Source: Trileptium ribeirensis (taxonomy: Eukaryota; Nematoda; Enoplea; Enoplida; Thoracostomopsidae). Taken from it: DNA of 64,000 nt. Each line of letters opens with the position of its first letter. Within the stretch, counting starts at the first letter, position 1. The notes under the pieces are model-generated. The model made no database searches. It saw nothing but the letters and a program-made list of their open reading frames with translations, and was not told the origin of the DNA. The stretch spans positions 1-64,000 of the forward strand of contig JASANE010019403.1 of assembly GCA_030248225.1 (NCBI GenBank), given 5' to 3'. Below are positions 14,838-26,090 of this stretch, piece by piece. A program made the translations under genes and the position numbers.

Positions 14838-14915
14838 GATAGCACAGTGGTTAGCGTAGGAGGCTCGCAACTAAACGTTCCAGGTTCAACCGCCGTTGCG
14901 GCAAAAGTTTCCTTG
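14838..14915 (+). repeat. tRNA-derived SINE head
   Basis: TAGCACAGTGGTTAGCG (A box) starts at 14840, and GGTTCAACC (B box) lies near 14883 with correct pol III spacing. The sequence after it, rich in AGTTTCCTTGACACTGC, does not fold back to close an acceptor stem. This points to the promoter head of a SINE. It sits directly upstream of the left arm of a large inverted repeat. Confidence 0.55.
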
Positions 14916-14982
14916 ACACTGCACGAAATACAGATAAGTCATGGGGAAAAGAGTTAAGGTGACCCCACCAACCATCCTAATG

Positions 14983-15271
14983 CGTCGTTCACAGAGATCT
15001 GCGTGCACAAAAAGCACACCGTAAGCTATTGCAAAGACGATATATTTTCGTTATATTATTGCAGAGTGTGATGATTTTCTATTTTTGGTTCCAGCAATAG
15101 CGTTGCGCATAAATATTGATGTTGCAATAACGTTTGCTTTTGGTGCACCTATCAAAGAAACTATATTGTTGTTGCAACATCAATAGTTTGCTCAATGCCG
15201 TTGTAACGACAATAGAATCTAACATAAATGCAGCGACAATAGTTTTCTCGTAGCATGTTAGCAACATTAGC
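14983..15271. repeat. Left arm of a large inverted repeat
   Basis: Two parts are seen. Positions 14983-15054 are the near-exact reverse complement of 19171-19248. Positions 15055-15271 are the reverse complement of 17695-17909, with only scattered mismatches. Together they form one arm of about 290 bp. Any open frame in this arm mirrors one in the other arm and is not evidence of a gene. Confidence 0.9.
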
Positions 15272-15429
15272 AGTTACGGATATATGTAACTGCATTATAA
15301 TGCTAGCTTCTATTGCATTAACGGTAAAAATTTGGTAGCTATTGTAATGACAATAGCATTTATAAATTAATACGACCACAGCCATAACCATACCGTATAA
15401 CAAAATCTGAGCACGGTTTAGCTTGACTC

Positions 15430-15662
15430 TAGCCCTCAGAAGTCTGAGGGGGTCCACTGGACCCTTTCAAAAACGTTTAGCGTCATACCTTTTGCAAAAC
15501 AGTGTCTATACTTACAAGATCTCTTGACAATTCATATTCAATATCATTCTAAACTTTGGCAAAGTTCCTTGTTTGCAGGTATAGCAATGGCAATGCAATA
15601 CGGCCAACGCGGCGCCGTATTATAAAGGGTTCCAGTGGACCCCCGTCAGACTGCTGCGGCTG
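15430..15662. mobile_element. Small nested inverted-repeat element (MITE-like)
   Basis: Inverted repeats of about 39 bp (left 15430-15468, right 15624-15662) share the core AGTCTGAGGGGGTCCACTGG. The inside is about 155 bp with no coding potential. It lies between the arms of the larger inverted repeat. No target-site duplication was identified with confidence, so the superfamily is unknown. Confidence 0.7.
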
Positions 15663-17694
15663 TAATTTTGATAAAGTTTAGATACCATTTTTCAGCACCG
15701 GGAATGTCTGCTTTGCAGTATATAGCAAGTTTTCAGTTGTTTAACGATATATTGCGTGTAGTTCCTCAACATTGAGCGGTCACGAAGACGGCCGACCTCG
15801 AGTTTGAACGGGATACGACGTGCCAGGTGGAAAAATTTCAGCCCATTTTTGCTTATAATGTTCATGCAAGTTGTTTAATATTGGCTGAACCAAAGCTGAA
15901 CCAATTATACATGTTTTTCAAAATAAAGGTGGACATTGAACACACGAAATTCGCAAAAATATACCATTTTTGTGAAACCCAAAGCTTTTTAGACAAGTAA
16001 ATAACACATAATTTAGCATTTTGCAGCTGCCACATAGTCCCTCAGTTTGGGTTTTTACTAGGTCGCGCTTTTAAAGGTGCGACGCTGGCTGTAAGAGGCG
16101 TGCCACGCTATACAGAAGTGGGGGAGATGAACTCACATGTGATGAGGCTCTAAGAAAAAAAAGCCCTTTAGTGGGTCGAAAAGTAGGAGCCATGCTTCGT
16201 TCCATTCAAGCTGAGGTCTCTTGTGGGTTTCCATATTCGTTTTTGAACACGTTGAGGCACTTACTATGTATTATATGACAGTTTTATTTAATAGCTAGAA
16301 GTCAGGATCTCTTGTCAGGAATATATAATAATACGAATTTCTGTATATTTCAATAGCAACCGTTAAATCCATTTGTAAAGAGAAATTGTGTGATGTTGAA
16401 CTCGAATTTTGCACGGATTAAGTGGCGACCGACCATAAGTAGAACTTCCACTTGTCGTAAAATTGTAGTAGTTGTTATGTCATAATAATTACAGACAACT
16501 GAATCTTTATATACAGGAACTCGGGACCGATAGTAAATTTAGAGGAAGCCAGGCTAAGATAAAGATGCGTAACAAGGCCTCCAGACTAGAGAAAATATTC
16601 GAGTACAAGCTGAGAATATTAGATGCAAAAGCTCATTCTTTAATAAAAATGATCTGCGCATATTTTTTATTTAAAGAAAGGCAGATTAGGAGCGAGGACA
16701 TTTGATCAGTTGGTTTCTCGGAAACGATGTCTGTTTTCTGCTCCCATGTCAATATTAGCTGTGACGTACTCATATATAGTTAGTTTTACACAATAATTAT
16801 ATTCTACAAATGTGTTATGGTGATATAACTATGAGCTGCATACAATGTTATATTTATTACTGACAAACATTATAGTAATCCAGAGACGTAGCTAAAGGGG
16901 GGCATGCGGCCTCGCCGCCATGTAGCATCTGTGTCTCCTGAAATATAACGGAAAAGTGAAGTTCACGATATATGTGGTTCGTTTAAGCTGTCCCCCGAAG
17001 TAGGTTCAGTGCCACTCCGTTAAAATCATTCTGGCTACATGTAGTAATCTCGAAAAAATTGTTTAACTGTGACCACAAGGTAACTGTAAGGAAATTTAAA
17101 TTGTTCAGATAAAATATTTTTGTATTGTGAAACTGTATCCATTTGAAAGTTATAGCTACTTTTAGTAATAAATCAACAAGTCGTTAATCTAAATGCGATA
17201 AGCGAGTGAACAGGTTACACACCAGTTTGAAATAAATGAAATAAATATTTTAGAGACTGACTTCTGTAAAACAGACATCTTTAGTCGTTAGTGGTTTTAT
17301 CGCCTGGTAGCTTTATTTTTCCTAATAAGCCTTTAGTAAATTACAAATCTGAGTTTTGTTAATCAACTTGATATCCTATTATAGGCTCACGTCAACTGTA
17401 GGAGCCGAAGTAAAATGCATGACATCCCGTTCTCGATATTCTAAGCCTAAGCCATAATCTTAGCTTAAGCTAAGACCCCAATATAAACCATGTACTAAGC
17501 CCAAGCTTAAGTCGGTGGACTGCCGCCCGCCAAACCCCGGCTTTAAGCTATTCTTTTTTCTAACGTTATAACGTCGGGCCCCTAAAGTTGACACGGGTCC
17601 CACTATATATGCTATACTAATTTATCAGTAAAAATTAGGTTGTTATCAAACTGGAGAGGAGACCAATATGCTAATGCTAATTGCTAATGTTGGT
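15663..17694. other. Spacer of the large inverted repeat; no gene
   Basis: About 2 kb between the small nested element and the right arm. A 77-codon + strand frame (16472-16705), rich in Lys and Arg, has no recognised domain. Just before the right arm, at about 17645-17670, is a string TATCAAACTGGAGAGGAGACC that resembles the unit of the short tandem array at 48117-48209. Confidence 0.4.
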
Positions 17695-17909
17695 GCTAAT
17701 GTTGCTAACATGCTGCGAGAAAACTATTCTCGCTGCATTTATGTTAGTTTCTATCGTCGCTACAATAGCATTGAGCAAGCTATTGATGTTGCAACAACAA
17801 TAGAGTTCCTTTGTTGGGTGCACCAAAAGCAAACGTTATTGCAACATCAATATTTATGCGCAACGCTATTGCTGGAACCAAAAATAGAAAATCATTACAC
17901 TCTGCAATA
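17695..17909. repeat. Right arm (inner part) of the large inverted repeat
   Basis: Reverse complement of 15055-15271 across its length with few mismatches. The copy ends at CTCTGCAATAA, exactly where the next segment, bounded by direct repeats, begins. The outer part of the arm resumes only at 19171, so the arm is split by about 1.26 kb of extra DNA. Confidence 0.9.
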
Positions 17910-18833
17910 ATTGAATTCGGAGATGGAGAAGCGTTAGCTTGGGAATCGAAGAATTCTCACTAGGAGAGCATAGGGTGAAAAATATGCGCGTCCGTTTTTT
18001 TTCTCTGTCAACACGACTTTTCTATTTCAACTTCGGCCGATTTTGACGAATTTTTTTTAAACGAAAGCTACAGATCTCTAGATGTGCCTTTTGGGGGTTT
18101 TATCCCGGTGGGACCTACCCATGGTCCCACAGGGACCCCCAATGGGGGTACCCAGGGGGTAAGGGGTCAAAATGACCCATTTTTAGGGGTATTTTCGCTC
18201 ATAACTCCGTAACCCTTAGGCCGATTTGAATGATTTAAGTATCGGAGCATTTGTCTAGACGAGCTTTATTCTTGGGTATATGAGTCGCTTGGGTAGCGCC
18301 ACCCTGGCACCAGGCGGGCCTTGAAAAATGGTGAAATTTTGAAAATTTTGGCAAAAGTTTGTCGTGCTGTAGCTATGTAACCGCTTATCCAAATGGAATG
18401 AAATTTGGTATGGTGATAGAGCAACTCATGCCCTACCAGATACGTGCCATCAGATTTGTTCTCTCTCTTCTAGGTATTGAGACATAAGTCCTCTAATTTG
18501 GGTCCCACGGCCATTTGGTTAATTTAGCAAAATTTTTTCAAACTTCCATATCTCCAGAACGGCTCAGTCCATTTGGCTCAAATTTTCACAGCAACTTGCC
18601 ATAGAGATCGATTGGATACAGTATTAGTTATATGCCAATGCTTCGCCCCGTTGCCGAGAATGAGAGAAATAACCCCCCTGGCGAGCCGAAATTTGTCAAA
18701 TTTCATCTTTTTTGTCCATAAATCGGTAACGCATGAATCGATTTTTATCAAATTTTGTTGTAATTGAATTCGGAGATGGAGAAGCGTTAGCTTCGGAATC
18801 CAAGAATTCTCACTAGGAGAACATAGGGTGAAA
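17909..18833. repeat. Segment bounded by 72-bp direct repeats
   Basis: A 72-bp sequence beginning AATTGAATTCGGAGATGG occurs at 17909-17980 and again at 18762-18833 with three mismatches. The 780 bp between contain G-rich runs (GGGGGTACCCAGGGGG) and stretches such as CATAACTCCGTAACCC, which resemble the start of the dispersed repeat at 23.8 and 36.5 kb. It could be a solo element with short terminal direct repeats or a tandem duplication that lost its middle. No coding domain was seen. Confidence 0.75.
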
Positions 18834-19170
18834 TAATGCTATCTGACGCACGACTGGATTACCGTTGGAGAAATCTCTCACCGAATGAGCTAAATACGTC
18901 CGGTGGGGCAATTTACGTTTATCACTGTAATGCTGCTTTGTTGAATGCAGAATATCCGGATCACTTTGTGCTGGTGGCTGATATTTGACAATTCAAAATA
19001 GTTTGGTCCTGTTCCTGTCAAATTAGATCAGTGTATTATATTTTGGTGAGTTATTTCAAAATAATTTTCTTGGTTACAAAGCGTAGTGAGATAGATTGTT
19101 AATGACAGGCCGATAAAGTGCTTATCGTTCTCCGAATTCACATGCCTTGGCGCGGTGCCAAGTTTCTAGT

Positions 19171-19248
19171 ATAACGAAAATATATCGTCTATGCAATAGT
19201 TTACGGTGTGCTTTTTGTGCACGCAGATCTATGTGAACGACGCATAAC
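19171..19248. repeat. Right arm (outer part) of the large inverted repeat
   Basis: Near-exact reverse complement of 14983-15054, including the shared string GTGCACAAAAAGCACACCG in the left arm. It is separated from the inner right arm by the direct-repeat segment and about 340 bp of further unique DNA. Confidence 0.85.
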
Positions 19249-19348
19249 TTGTGATAAGCGGCATCGAATCGCAAACCATTGTGACCAACCTTTTCAATTT
19301 GCAGAAATTCTGTTCCCTAAGGCATGATTATTTAAATTTGGATTACTC

Positions 19349-19530
19349 AGTGTTCGTGAACAAATTTAATGCAAAGGTGACGTCACAAGTAAATCGGTAC
19401 CGTAGTTAAAGTCTTGCTGTTTGCGAACAAACCGGATTAATTGAAATTCGACTAATTTTTCGTTCTAAAAATTCAGGTAATTTTACTTGAATTTTCGCGA
19501 ACACATAATGGCGAGATTAAAATCGCGAAC
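19349..19530. repeat. Second group of GTTCGCGAAC-type motifs
   Basis: Near matches GTTCGTGAAC (about 19351), GTTTGCGAAC (about 19420), TTCGCGAAC (about 19495) and TCGCGAAC (about 19522) continue the palindrome series seen at 13290-14235. The two groups flank the large inverted repeat, so they may be the outer parts of one composite element. Confidence 0.6.
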
Positions 19531-19559
19531 AGTTTAACGCCGAATTTCATTTGGCCAGA

Positions 19560-20270
19560 AAGCTTTCCGTAGCAAGTTTTAAACAAAATTGCAAAATAAG
19601 ATGGTTGGCATGGTCATCTTAAGCTTAGTCGCGCATAATAGCAATTATATCTAACGTTTTCATATTTTTATCCTGATCCTAAATGTAGGCGTGCAACCCC
19701 TCAACCAACTCACCTGTTATAGCTAACTCTCTATGTTTTCGTCACACCAGTATTTTTATATTTTCCATTTCTGGCGCAGGATGTCATCGCATTCGAATAG
19801 CCTTCTCATGCCATCATGCCACCCAGCTGTTAGCGCAGCCGAGCCCGCTAAAGGTTCCTTCACTGACATATAGGAAACACTGTGACTGGGTCAAGTCCCA
19901 CTATTGCGTCCACCCTATTGTTTTTGGTATCAATTTGCCATCTCTTCGTCTTGTGTCCGAATACATCCCCAGCCCACGTAAATTCTCCAGAGAAACCCGC
20001 TTTTTCCACTACCTTATCGTGTCCCCTTCCCGTTTTCTTTTCTTATATCTCTAATCTACTATTTTTGGTCGTTCGTTTGTTTGCCTAGCGCCATGTTTGT
20101 GTCGTTATCGCGCCCTTTTTGCGACCTTTTAGTTGCTATGTGTTGTTTCTCGTTTTTCTCCTTGAGACGTTTCGGTTTTTTCGTTTTTCCTCTGTCTCCT
20201 ATTCTTTATCTCGCTCTTGTCTTTTTATTACCTCTTTATCTACAGGGATAATTAAAATTATTAATTAATG
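19560..20270. other. Pyrimidine-rich stretch, no gene
   Basis: From about 19870 to 20240 the + strand is strongly C/T-rich. The open frame at 19882-20088 is hydrophobic only because of that composition. No domain or splice-linked coding segment was recognised. Confidence 0.4.
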
Positions 20271-20272
20271 TA

Positions 20273-20686
20273 GCGTTTACGTTATAAAAGACCCCCATTT
20301 GAAAGTTTTGTCCACCCTTAGTGTCTCTTCCACCATCAATTATATGGTGTCTTGGACACCATGGTGTTTCTGATGGTATTTTCAGATAGTATACATAGGC
20401 AGTGTACTCTCGGTAATAGTATGGTGTAGACTACACTATAAATTTTATATGATGTTAGCTACAAAATGCTGTCATTTCCACGCAATATATAATGGGTTTG
20501 TGTATGGTGTCCTTGACACCGTCAGTAAAAAAGCAATAGGAAGACACTATAGCTACGGTAATGGTGTCTCATACACCATCTTTTGCATTACATAGTGTGT
20601 GTATATACCGTATACCACTGGAGGGTGTGGTCTAGACCATAGGGCGACAAAACTTTCACATGGAGGGTCCTTTATAACGTAAACGC
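20273..20686. mobile_element. MITE with about 46-bp terminal inverted repeats
   Basis: The ends, starting GCGTTTACGTTATAAAAG on the left, and the reverse complement on the right, match over about 46 bp with few differences. The interior (about 320 bp) has no coding capacity and carries several copies of the complementary words ACACCAT and ATGGTGT, giving nested hairpins. This is a typical non-autonomous DNA transposon. The target-site duplication is not clear enough to name the superfamily. Confidence 0.85.
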
Positions 20687-20824
20687 CGCATAAATGCAAT
20701 ATCCATGATAATAGTAGAACATTACCTCGTTATGACTATATATTCATATAAAATAGTATGTTGTATAAAGAACTCAGACAATAGATAGATATATGATATA
20801 TACGATAATAAAGATACATGGCCA

Positions 20825-21530
20825 CAGGGGGGTAGGGGGGTAACCTCATTGAGGTCCGGACCCCCCCCCCCCCCCGAGGCCGAAAAGCCATGGGGGTAAC
20901 CCGCCCCCCGGGGTTGGGGTGCGCACCACCCCCCCACCGTAGGGGGCTTTGCAGCTCCTCGACGCACAGAACAGCACGCACTAAGTGTGGATATAAGGCC
21001 GTCACACCAGGTGTGAAGAACAGTCGTGTGCGATCCAATACAAAGTTAGCTATTTTTGCTGCTATTAATTCTCAGAATTATAAATGCTCAGAATGCAAAC
21101 CCCGAAGGGAGGGGGGCGGACCCCAAAACCCCCCGCCTCCATGAGGCCGGACCCTAGTGCAAAAACTGAACTCAGGCGAAAAATATGGCTGGTAGGACCA
21201 AAAAAAATAGGTCCTCACGACCAACCCCCCCTAGGAAAATTTGGCCGGCCAGGGGGATTACCCCCATGGGGGGCCTCTACCCCCCGGCATGACCGACCGC
21301 GGCCATGTATGGATAACAAACATATCTAAAATGAGTGAGTTTTATAAATTCTTGGATTATATACATATGTGGCTACATACAGTGTTTAGGGGAGGGTTCA
21401 GGGTACGGCGGGTGTTCCAGTGGGCTGGGTCGGGGGTGTCCCCGGCGGAAATACCCGGGAATGTTGGTCCTGTCTCTGGTTTCCTGTTGAGTTCCATCCT
21501 TTAGTACGTTTCCCCTACAGCGCCCAGAAG
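20825..21530. repeat. G/C-tract repeat block
   Basis: Long C and G runs (17 C near 20860) alternate with strings such as GGGGGTTACCCCC and AGGGGGGCGGACCCC at 20825-20950 and 21100-21310, partly as inverted copies. A further GC-rich piece follows at 21370-21520. Several overlapping Pro/Gly-rich open frames here reflect composition only. Confidence 0.6.
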
Positions 21531-23815
21531 TCATGAACAGTAAGAGATATAATTCAACCACCAAAACCGAGATATATGTGTGAAATTTCCACACATTTTG
21601 ACGTGGTTTGCATGACATGAGTTTAAGAAATTGGTGATGTGAATCAGTTTTGTAAACAAAAGCCTTAAGCCGACAGATATATATTTAATGTGAATTCTTT
21701 GCACGTAAACACACGACATATATTCAATGCTTTAGTAAAAAGCTATATATAGAAGATCACGGTCAGATTCGTGAACATTGCACATATCTGAGGTATAGTC
21801 TGGGTTATTAATGATAAATAGTATTTTAACCCTAAATATCGTCGTTGTTTTGAGTTCATATGATTGACGAAATATGTTTTGAACGTTCGTCGTGTGTATA
21901 CGTAGAACAACACTTGGCAAATATAACATCACACACACTCGCTGCACCGCCGGGCAGCGCTATTGTTTTTATGCTATAAACTAGAACGACGACTTACAAA
22001 CTTTTAAAACTCAATGCAAACTGCTACCATGATCACGTTGTCGATTTATCATACCATTGAAAAGAGAAATCAAAGCTTCTTCGTCCTAAAACATTGATGT
22101 ATGCTAAACATTACAGCAGGAATAATATAATCAAACAAAAGAAAACAACCAATGCTCCAAATTGCAATCAGGCAGTCGCAGTGCAATTTCACTTCATCAC
22201 GGCAAAAAATCGATATAAACTACCAAGTTGAGATTTAATTGTAATGTTACAGTTGACTGATACCTAAAAAGTGATGTGTTTATACGGCGGCTGTCATTTC
22301 CGCAATGTGAGGAAATTTTCATGTCCGCAAGCTGGACATTTTCAAATCTCCCCTGTTAGCCTTATTCTTTTTATGTTTGTCCTTTCAAGTTCAAAGAAAC
22401 TCTCATGGTCAAATAGATCTATGATTTATTAATGTATAGAAATCAATGTTTTGTGCCTGCCACATATTGCTTAACTTTGATTAAATATTGATAAACAACT
22501 TCCGGTTGGTATCGAGATAGGAAATGACTGATTGACATTATGACATGTGAGCAGGAGCCGGTAACCTCAGTAATCGCACCAAATCCTTAACACGTAACAA
22601 ACCAATCGGCCGTTGTGCATTCATGCGATTTACTAAAGTTTCATAGCTTCTTAAGTCTTACCAGAAGAAAGTTATAAAATTAACAAATTAGCCAAAATTT
22701 TGGTTCTCCCTTAAGGTTGTGTTGCGGACATGGTTAGGAAGTTGCACAATGCAGCCACGTACCGTTATTTACATAAAGACTATCAAGGGTCGAACCACCC
22801 AAAAAACGTTTCACGATTGAAGCACAGCATTCCACATCCCTTTCCCGAGAAAATTGTCAAAAGTTGGGTAATATTTTACCAAAACTGGTTGGAGTAGGCT
22901 ACCGTATAGCGAATTTGTTAAACCAATGAACTTTAAAAATTCTATAATTCTACCTTCCAGAACTAACCCTCATCCCCAAGCTCAAACAATTGCCTATAGA
23001 CAACTCCACTGGAACACAGCCAGTGTAGACAAGCGGTGATACGGCAGTAGCGATGAGAAGTTGGACTGGAGGATCTAGCCTAGCAGAGATTGCATCGATT
23101 CTTTTAGATACGATCGACCTGGTATGTGACTTATACTTAAGTTTAAAAACTTGTAATGCCACCTACAACAGAAATCTTTTGAGAACTACAGTTCGCAGCC
23201 GATTAATACTGAAATTACCTTTACACGTGCAATTTTGCCACTGCATACCTAATTACGGTCCTGCTTTTACAGTCGAAAAGAATACGTAAAATTTTTGCAC
23301 TAAATTCACAGCACACAAACGAAGGAGAAGTCATCGAAATACCGTTACATTTTTATCCATATCTTGAGCGCAATAAGTCATATGAGTGAGTAAACTGTCT
23401 GTAGGGGAGGGCAACCCCCTATTTTTCGGACCACTCACCAAATCAAAATCCATCTTCAGCCTCTCGTGTCGCCATGCGCCCTTGCGTCGGATATGCTGGC
23501 AGAATTATGAAAAACATGATAATAATTGCTACAAATTGAAGTATTAATAGGCAAAAATAGAGGAAATCAGAAAAAAATTTGTCGCAAATTGGCAAAAATT
23601 GGAAATTTTTTTGGAAACTTGGAAAAATTTTGAGTTTCTGAAATATTAAGAATTTATTCATACTTGCACTAAAATTAAATATATTAGGCCATGTACAAAT
23701 ATTGACATAGCTAATGTAATTAAGTTCTAAATATGCCGTAAAATTTTTCACGCAAGATAAGTAATAATTAGAAGGAAAAGTCATCACATCGTAGTGAAAC
23801 GTAGTGGAGATTGTA
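21531..23815. other. No recognisable feature
   Basis: AT-rich sequence without chained exons. A frame on each strand around 22950-23289 (70 and 78 codons) was examined and shows no known domain. Confidence 0.45.
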
Positions 23816-23819
23816 TGTT

Positions 23820-24585
23820 GCAGGGGCTAAATCTTTTAAATTCCGTCTGTGCGTGTGTGATCTGCCATAACTCGGGAACGCCTTAACCGATTTTCATGAT
23901 CTTGGACTCATTCGAACCGGCATAGTCGATGTGCATCCCCGAGCGTTTTTTGATTTGGGGTCTGGTTTATGGGTCAGAAGTCAAAATGTGGATTTTTGGC
24001 TCCATTTTACCCCATTTTAGTAATCTCCACAAAATCAACGTTATTTTTATCTTAATCTTCAAATTTTTATCTCTGGATGGTTTTATTTCATAGTAAAATG
24101 ATAAATGCCGCTGCCTTTTTTGTTTTTCGATGAAAGCTCCGGTTCTGGATTTATGATGTTTGAGGTACCGGGTTATGGCTCCCCAAGGGTTCCTCGACCC
24201 AAAATTTGAAAATTTGTTCTGTCGTCTTGGGCGGCTGATAAGTTTACCTTGGGGTTTCGAGCATGGAAACTCATTGCCGGTGCTGGTTTTGCTCTGCGAC
24301 CCATGGTTCATGGGTACGGGGATATGGCGCCGCCATGGTTCATCGATCCAAAATTCCTACATTTACCGTTACGTCCTGGGAGGCTGATAGCTTGTACTTG
24401 GGGGTTTTTGGGGCATGGCAAACTTATTGTTGGTGTTAGTTTTGTTATAACTTGTGTGGTATTGTGTAATATTCACATATAGCATATCGCCGCGTGTTAT
24501 CGAGAGCTGATTGACTGTGCACGCAAAAGGCGTAGGTGTACCTATGCTTCGCTACGTCCTACGATCTCGATAGAGTTACTAGTTT
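23820..24585 (+). repeat. Dispersed repeat, copy 1 of 3
   Basis: Shares long stretches with 36450-37205 and 59868-60640: CCATAACTCGGGAACG, a TAAAATGATAAATGCCG block, two successive blocks containing GACGTCCTGGGCGGCTGA-like and GACGTCCTGGGAGGCTGA-like text, and (copies 1 and 2) a 3' part with TATCGAGA (24498) pairing with TCTCGATA (24565). Overlapping open frames exist on both strands, but none is intact across the copies. The internal blocks are themselves a diverged tandem duplication. Confidence 0.85.
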
Positions 24586-25604
24586 ATTATGGTAGTTATT
24601 ATATTTTAAAATTTTGTTTTGAAGCTGTCAATCAAAGCTAATTTGCATATTAGGTTTATTTGACTCTGAAATTGGATTTTCTCTTAACACACTCAGACGA
24701 GTTCGCATCAAAACGAGTTTCTTCTAATTCTGCAGCGGATGAAATATTTTAATTTATTTTCTGAAAGAAGGGACAGTCACTAATAAGATTTTAGTGATTT
24801 CGAGTTTAGCTTATGATTTCGTATTAAAACTCAAGGCTCTTGTCTCATGTTTAATGATTACTGATCCAAGGATTTGCTCGCTATTTTTTTTTTTAACTTT
24901 TTTTTTTTCTTTTCCATTTAAGATTACTTGGTAAATTTTTACTTAGGACGTTTTACCTTAATACCGGCCCGCTTTTACTTTCGGACCCGAAGCGATTAAA
25001 AACATTTTAACCACCAAAAACCAGCCGAAAACCTAAAAACCCGAGGTCGGAATCTCTCGTTTATTTTAGGTCTCATGCCCATTGAAAAGCCATTTGACCC
25101 AACACTGCCATGTGCACCAACAGCGCAACAAGACCATATGAAGTTTTCCCGTTTACCCTTAGCACATCATTTCAAGTTGCCTCTCCAATAATTTAAAGGA
25201 GCAAGCACAGTTTTCTCCTATATCTTTGCTATATAGCGGCGAAAATCGTAAACATTTCTTTTGTCCTTCTGTGGAGATCATAACTCATCACCGGATGAAT
25301 GGATCATCACAGATTTTTTATTGATCACAAATTCAGTCTGTTAGTGTATTAGGAGCTAAACCCGCCGATCACGTCTTCTGGGTCAAAATTGACCCCAAAG
25401 AAATTTAAGGGTGTCACTTTCTGAAGTTTGGCCACCCGGGTATATCTTTCGCTGCCTATATCTTGATACAGCTGGAGGCTTCGCAAGATACTACCGTTTG
25501 AAATCGACGCATCAAGAGCTGTAGGTTTGCTGTACATCACTTTTGTTAGGCGACTCCGTGAACCACTATCCAAATAGGGTAGATCGACCCATTCTGACAC
25601 ACCG
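24586..25604. other. No recognisable feature
   Basis: AT-rich DNA with poly-T runs near 24880-24910. A minus-strand 83-codon frame at 25349-25600 shows no domain and adjoins the tandem array that follows. Confidence 0.4.
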
Positions 25605-26090
25605 CTCTTAGCTTTGTGACATGTTATTGCCGAATACGAGCGTCACGCTATCCTTCAATAGATTTTTCGAGCACACTTTTACACCTAGACCTATGGTTGC
25701 TGTACCATGTCGTTCTAGGGGATAAGGGTGTTTTAGGGTCTACCGACCTATTATCAGAGAACCATTTTGCTTTTGTGGCACATTATTGCGAGGTGAGAGT
25801 GTCAAAACATTGTTATATACGTTTACAAGCACGCTGAATAAGATGGTATCCCCGTGGGAAAGCGCTGTTGCTGTATTGTATTCCTTGCACGAGGATATGG
25901 AGTGTTTTGGGTTATACGGACCTATTCTCACAGACCACTTTTTGCTTTTGTCGCATGTTATTGCGAGTGCAGGCTTCAAAGCATTCTTAAATAGGCTTTC
26001 AAATATGCCTAATACAACGGCATTACAGTCGAAAACATGTTGTTTCCTTATCATGTCATAACAGGGTTATGGTGGTTTTTAAGGTCGAAC
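25605..26090. repeat. Diverged tandem array, about 160-178-bp unit
   Basis: Three units start near 25605, 25763 and 25941. Each opens with a variant of TTTGCTTTTGTCGCATGTTATTGCG and includes a later GACCTATT..CAGAGACC-like segment. Units are strongly diverged, so the array is old. The open frames inside it are composition artefacts. Confidence 0.65.

Noticed and set aside
11945..14915. Functional tRNA genes at 11945-12015 and 14838-14915
   Set aside because: A and B boxes are present, but acceptor and anticodon stems do not pair, so both are read as SINE heads or pseudogenes.
15161..17910. Similar open frames at 15161-15457 (minus) and 17668-17910 (plus), tempting as a duplicated gene
   Set aside because: They are the two arms of one inverted repeat, so the similarity is due to the repeat and not to coding constraint.
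20722..21329. Overlapping Pro/Gly/Arg-rich frames on both strands
   Set aside because: They are produced by long C and G runs; every frame is open because stop codons are rare in GC tracts.
24498..24572. Hammerhead ribozyme in the tail of the dispersed repeat (TATCGAGAGCTGATTGA)
   Set aside because: The core CTGANGA and GAAA elements are not present; CTGATTGA does not fit.
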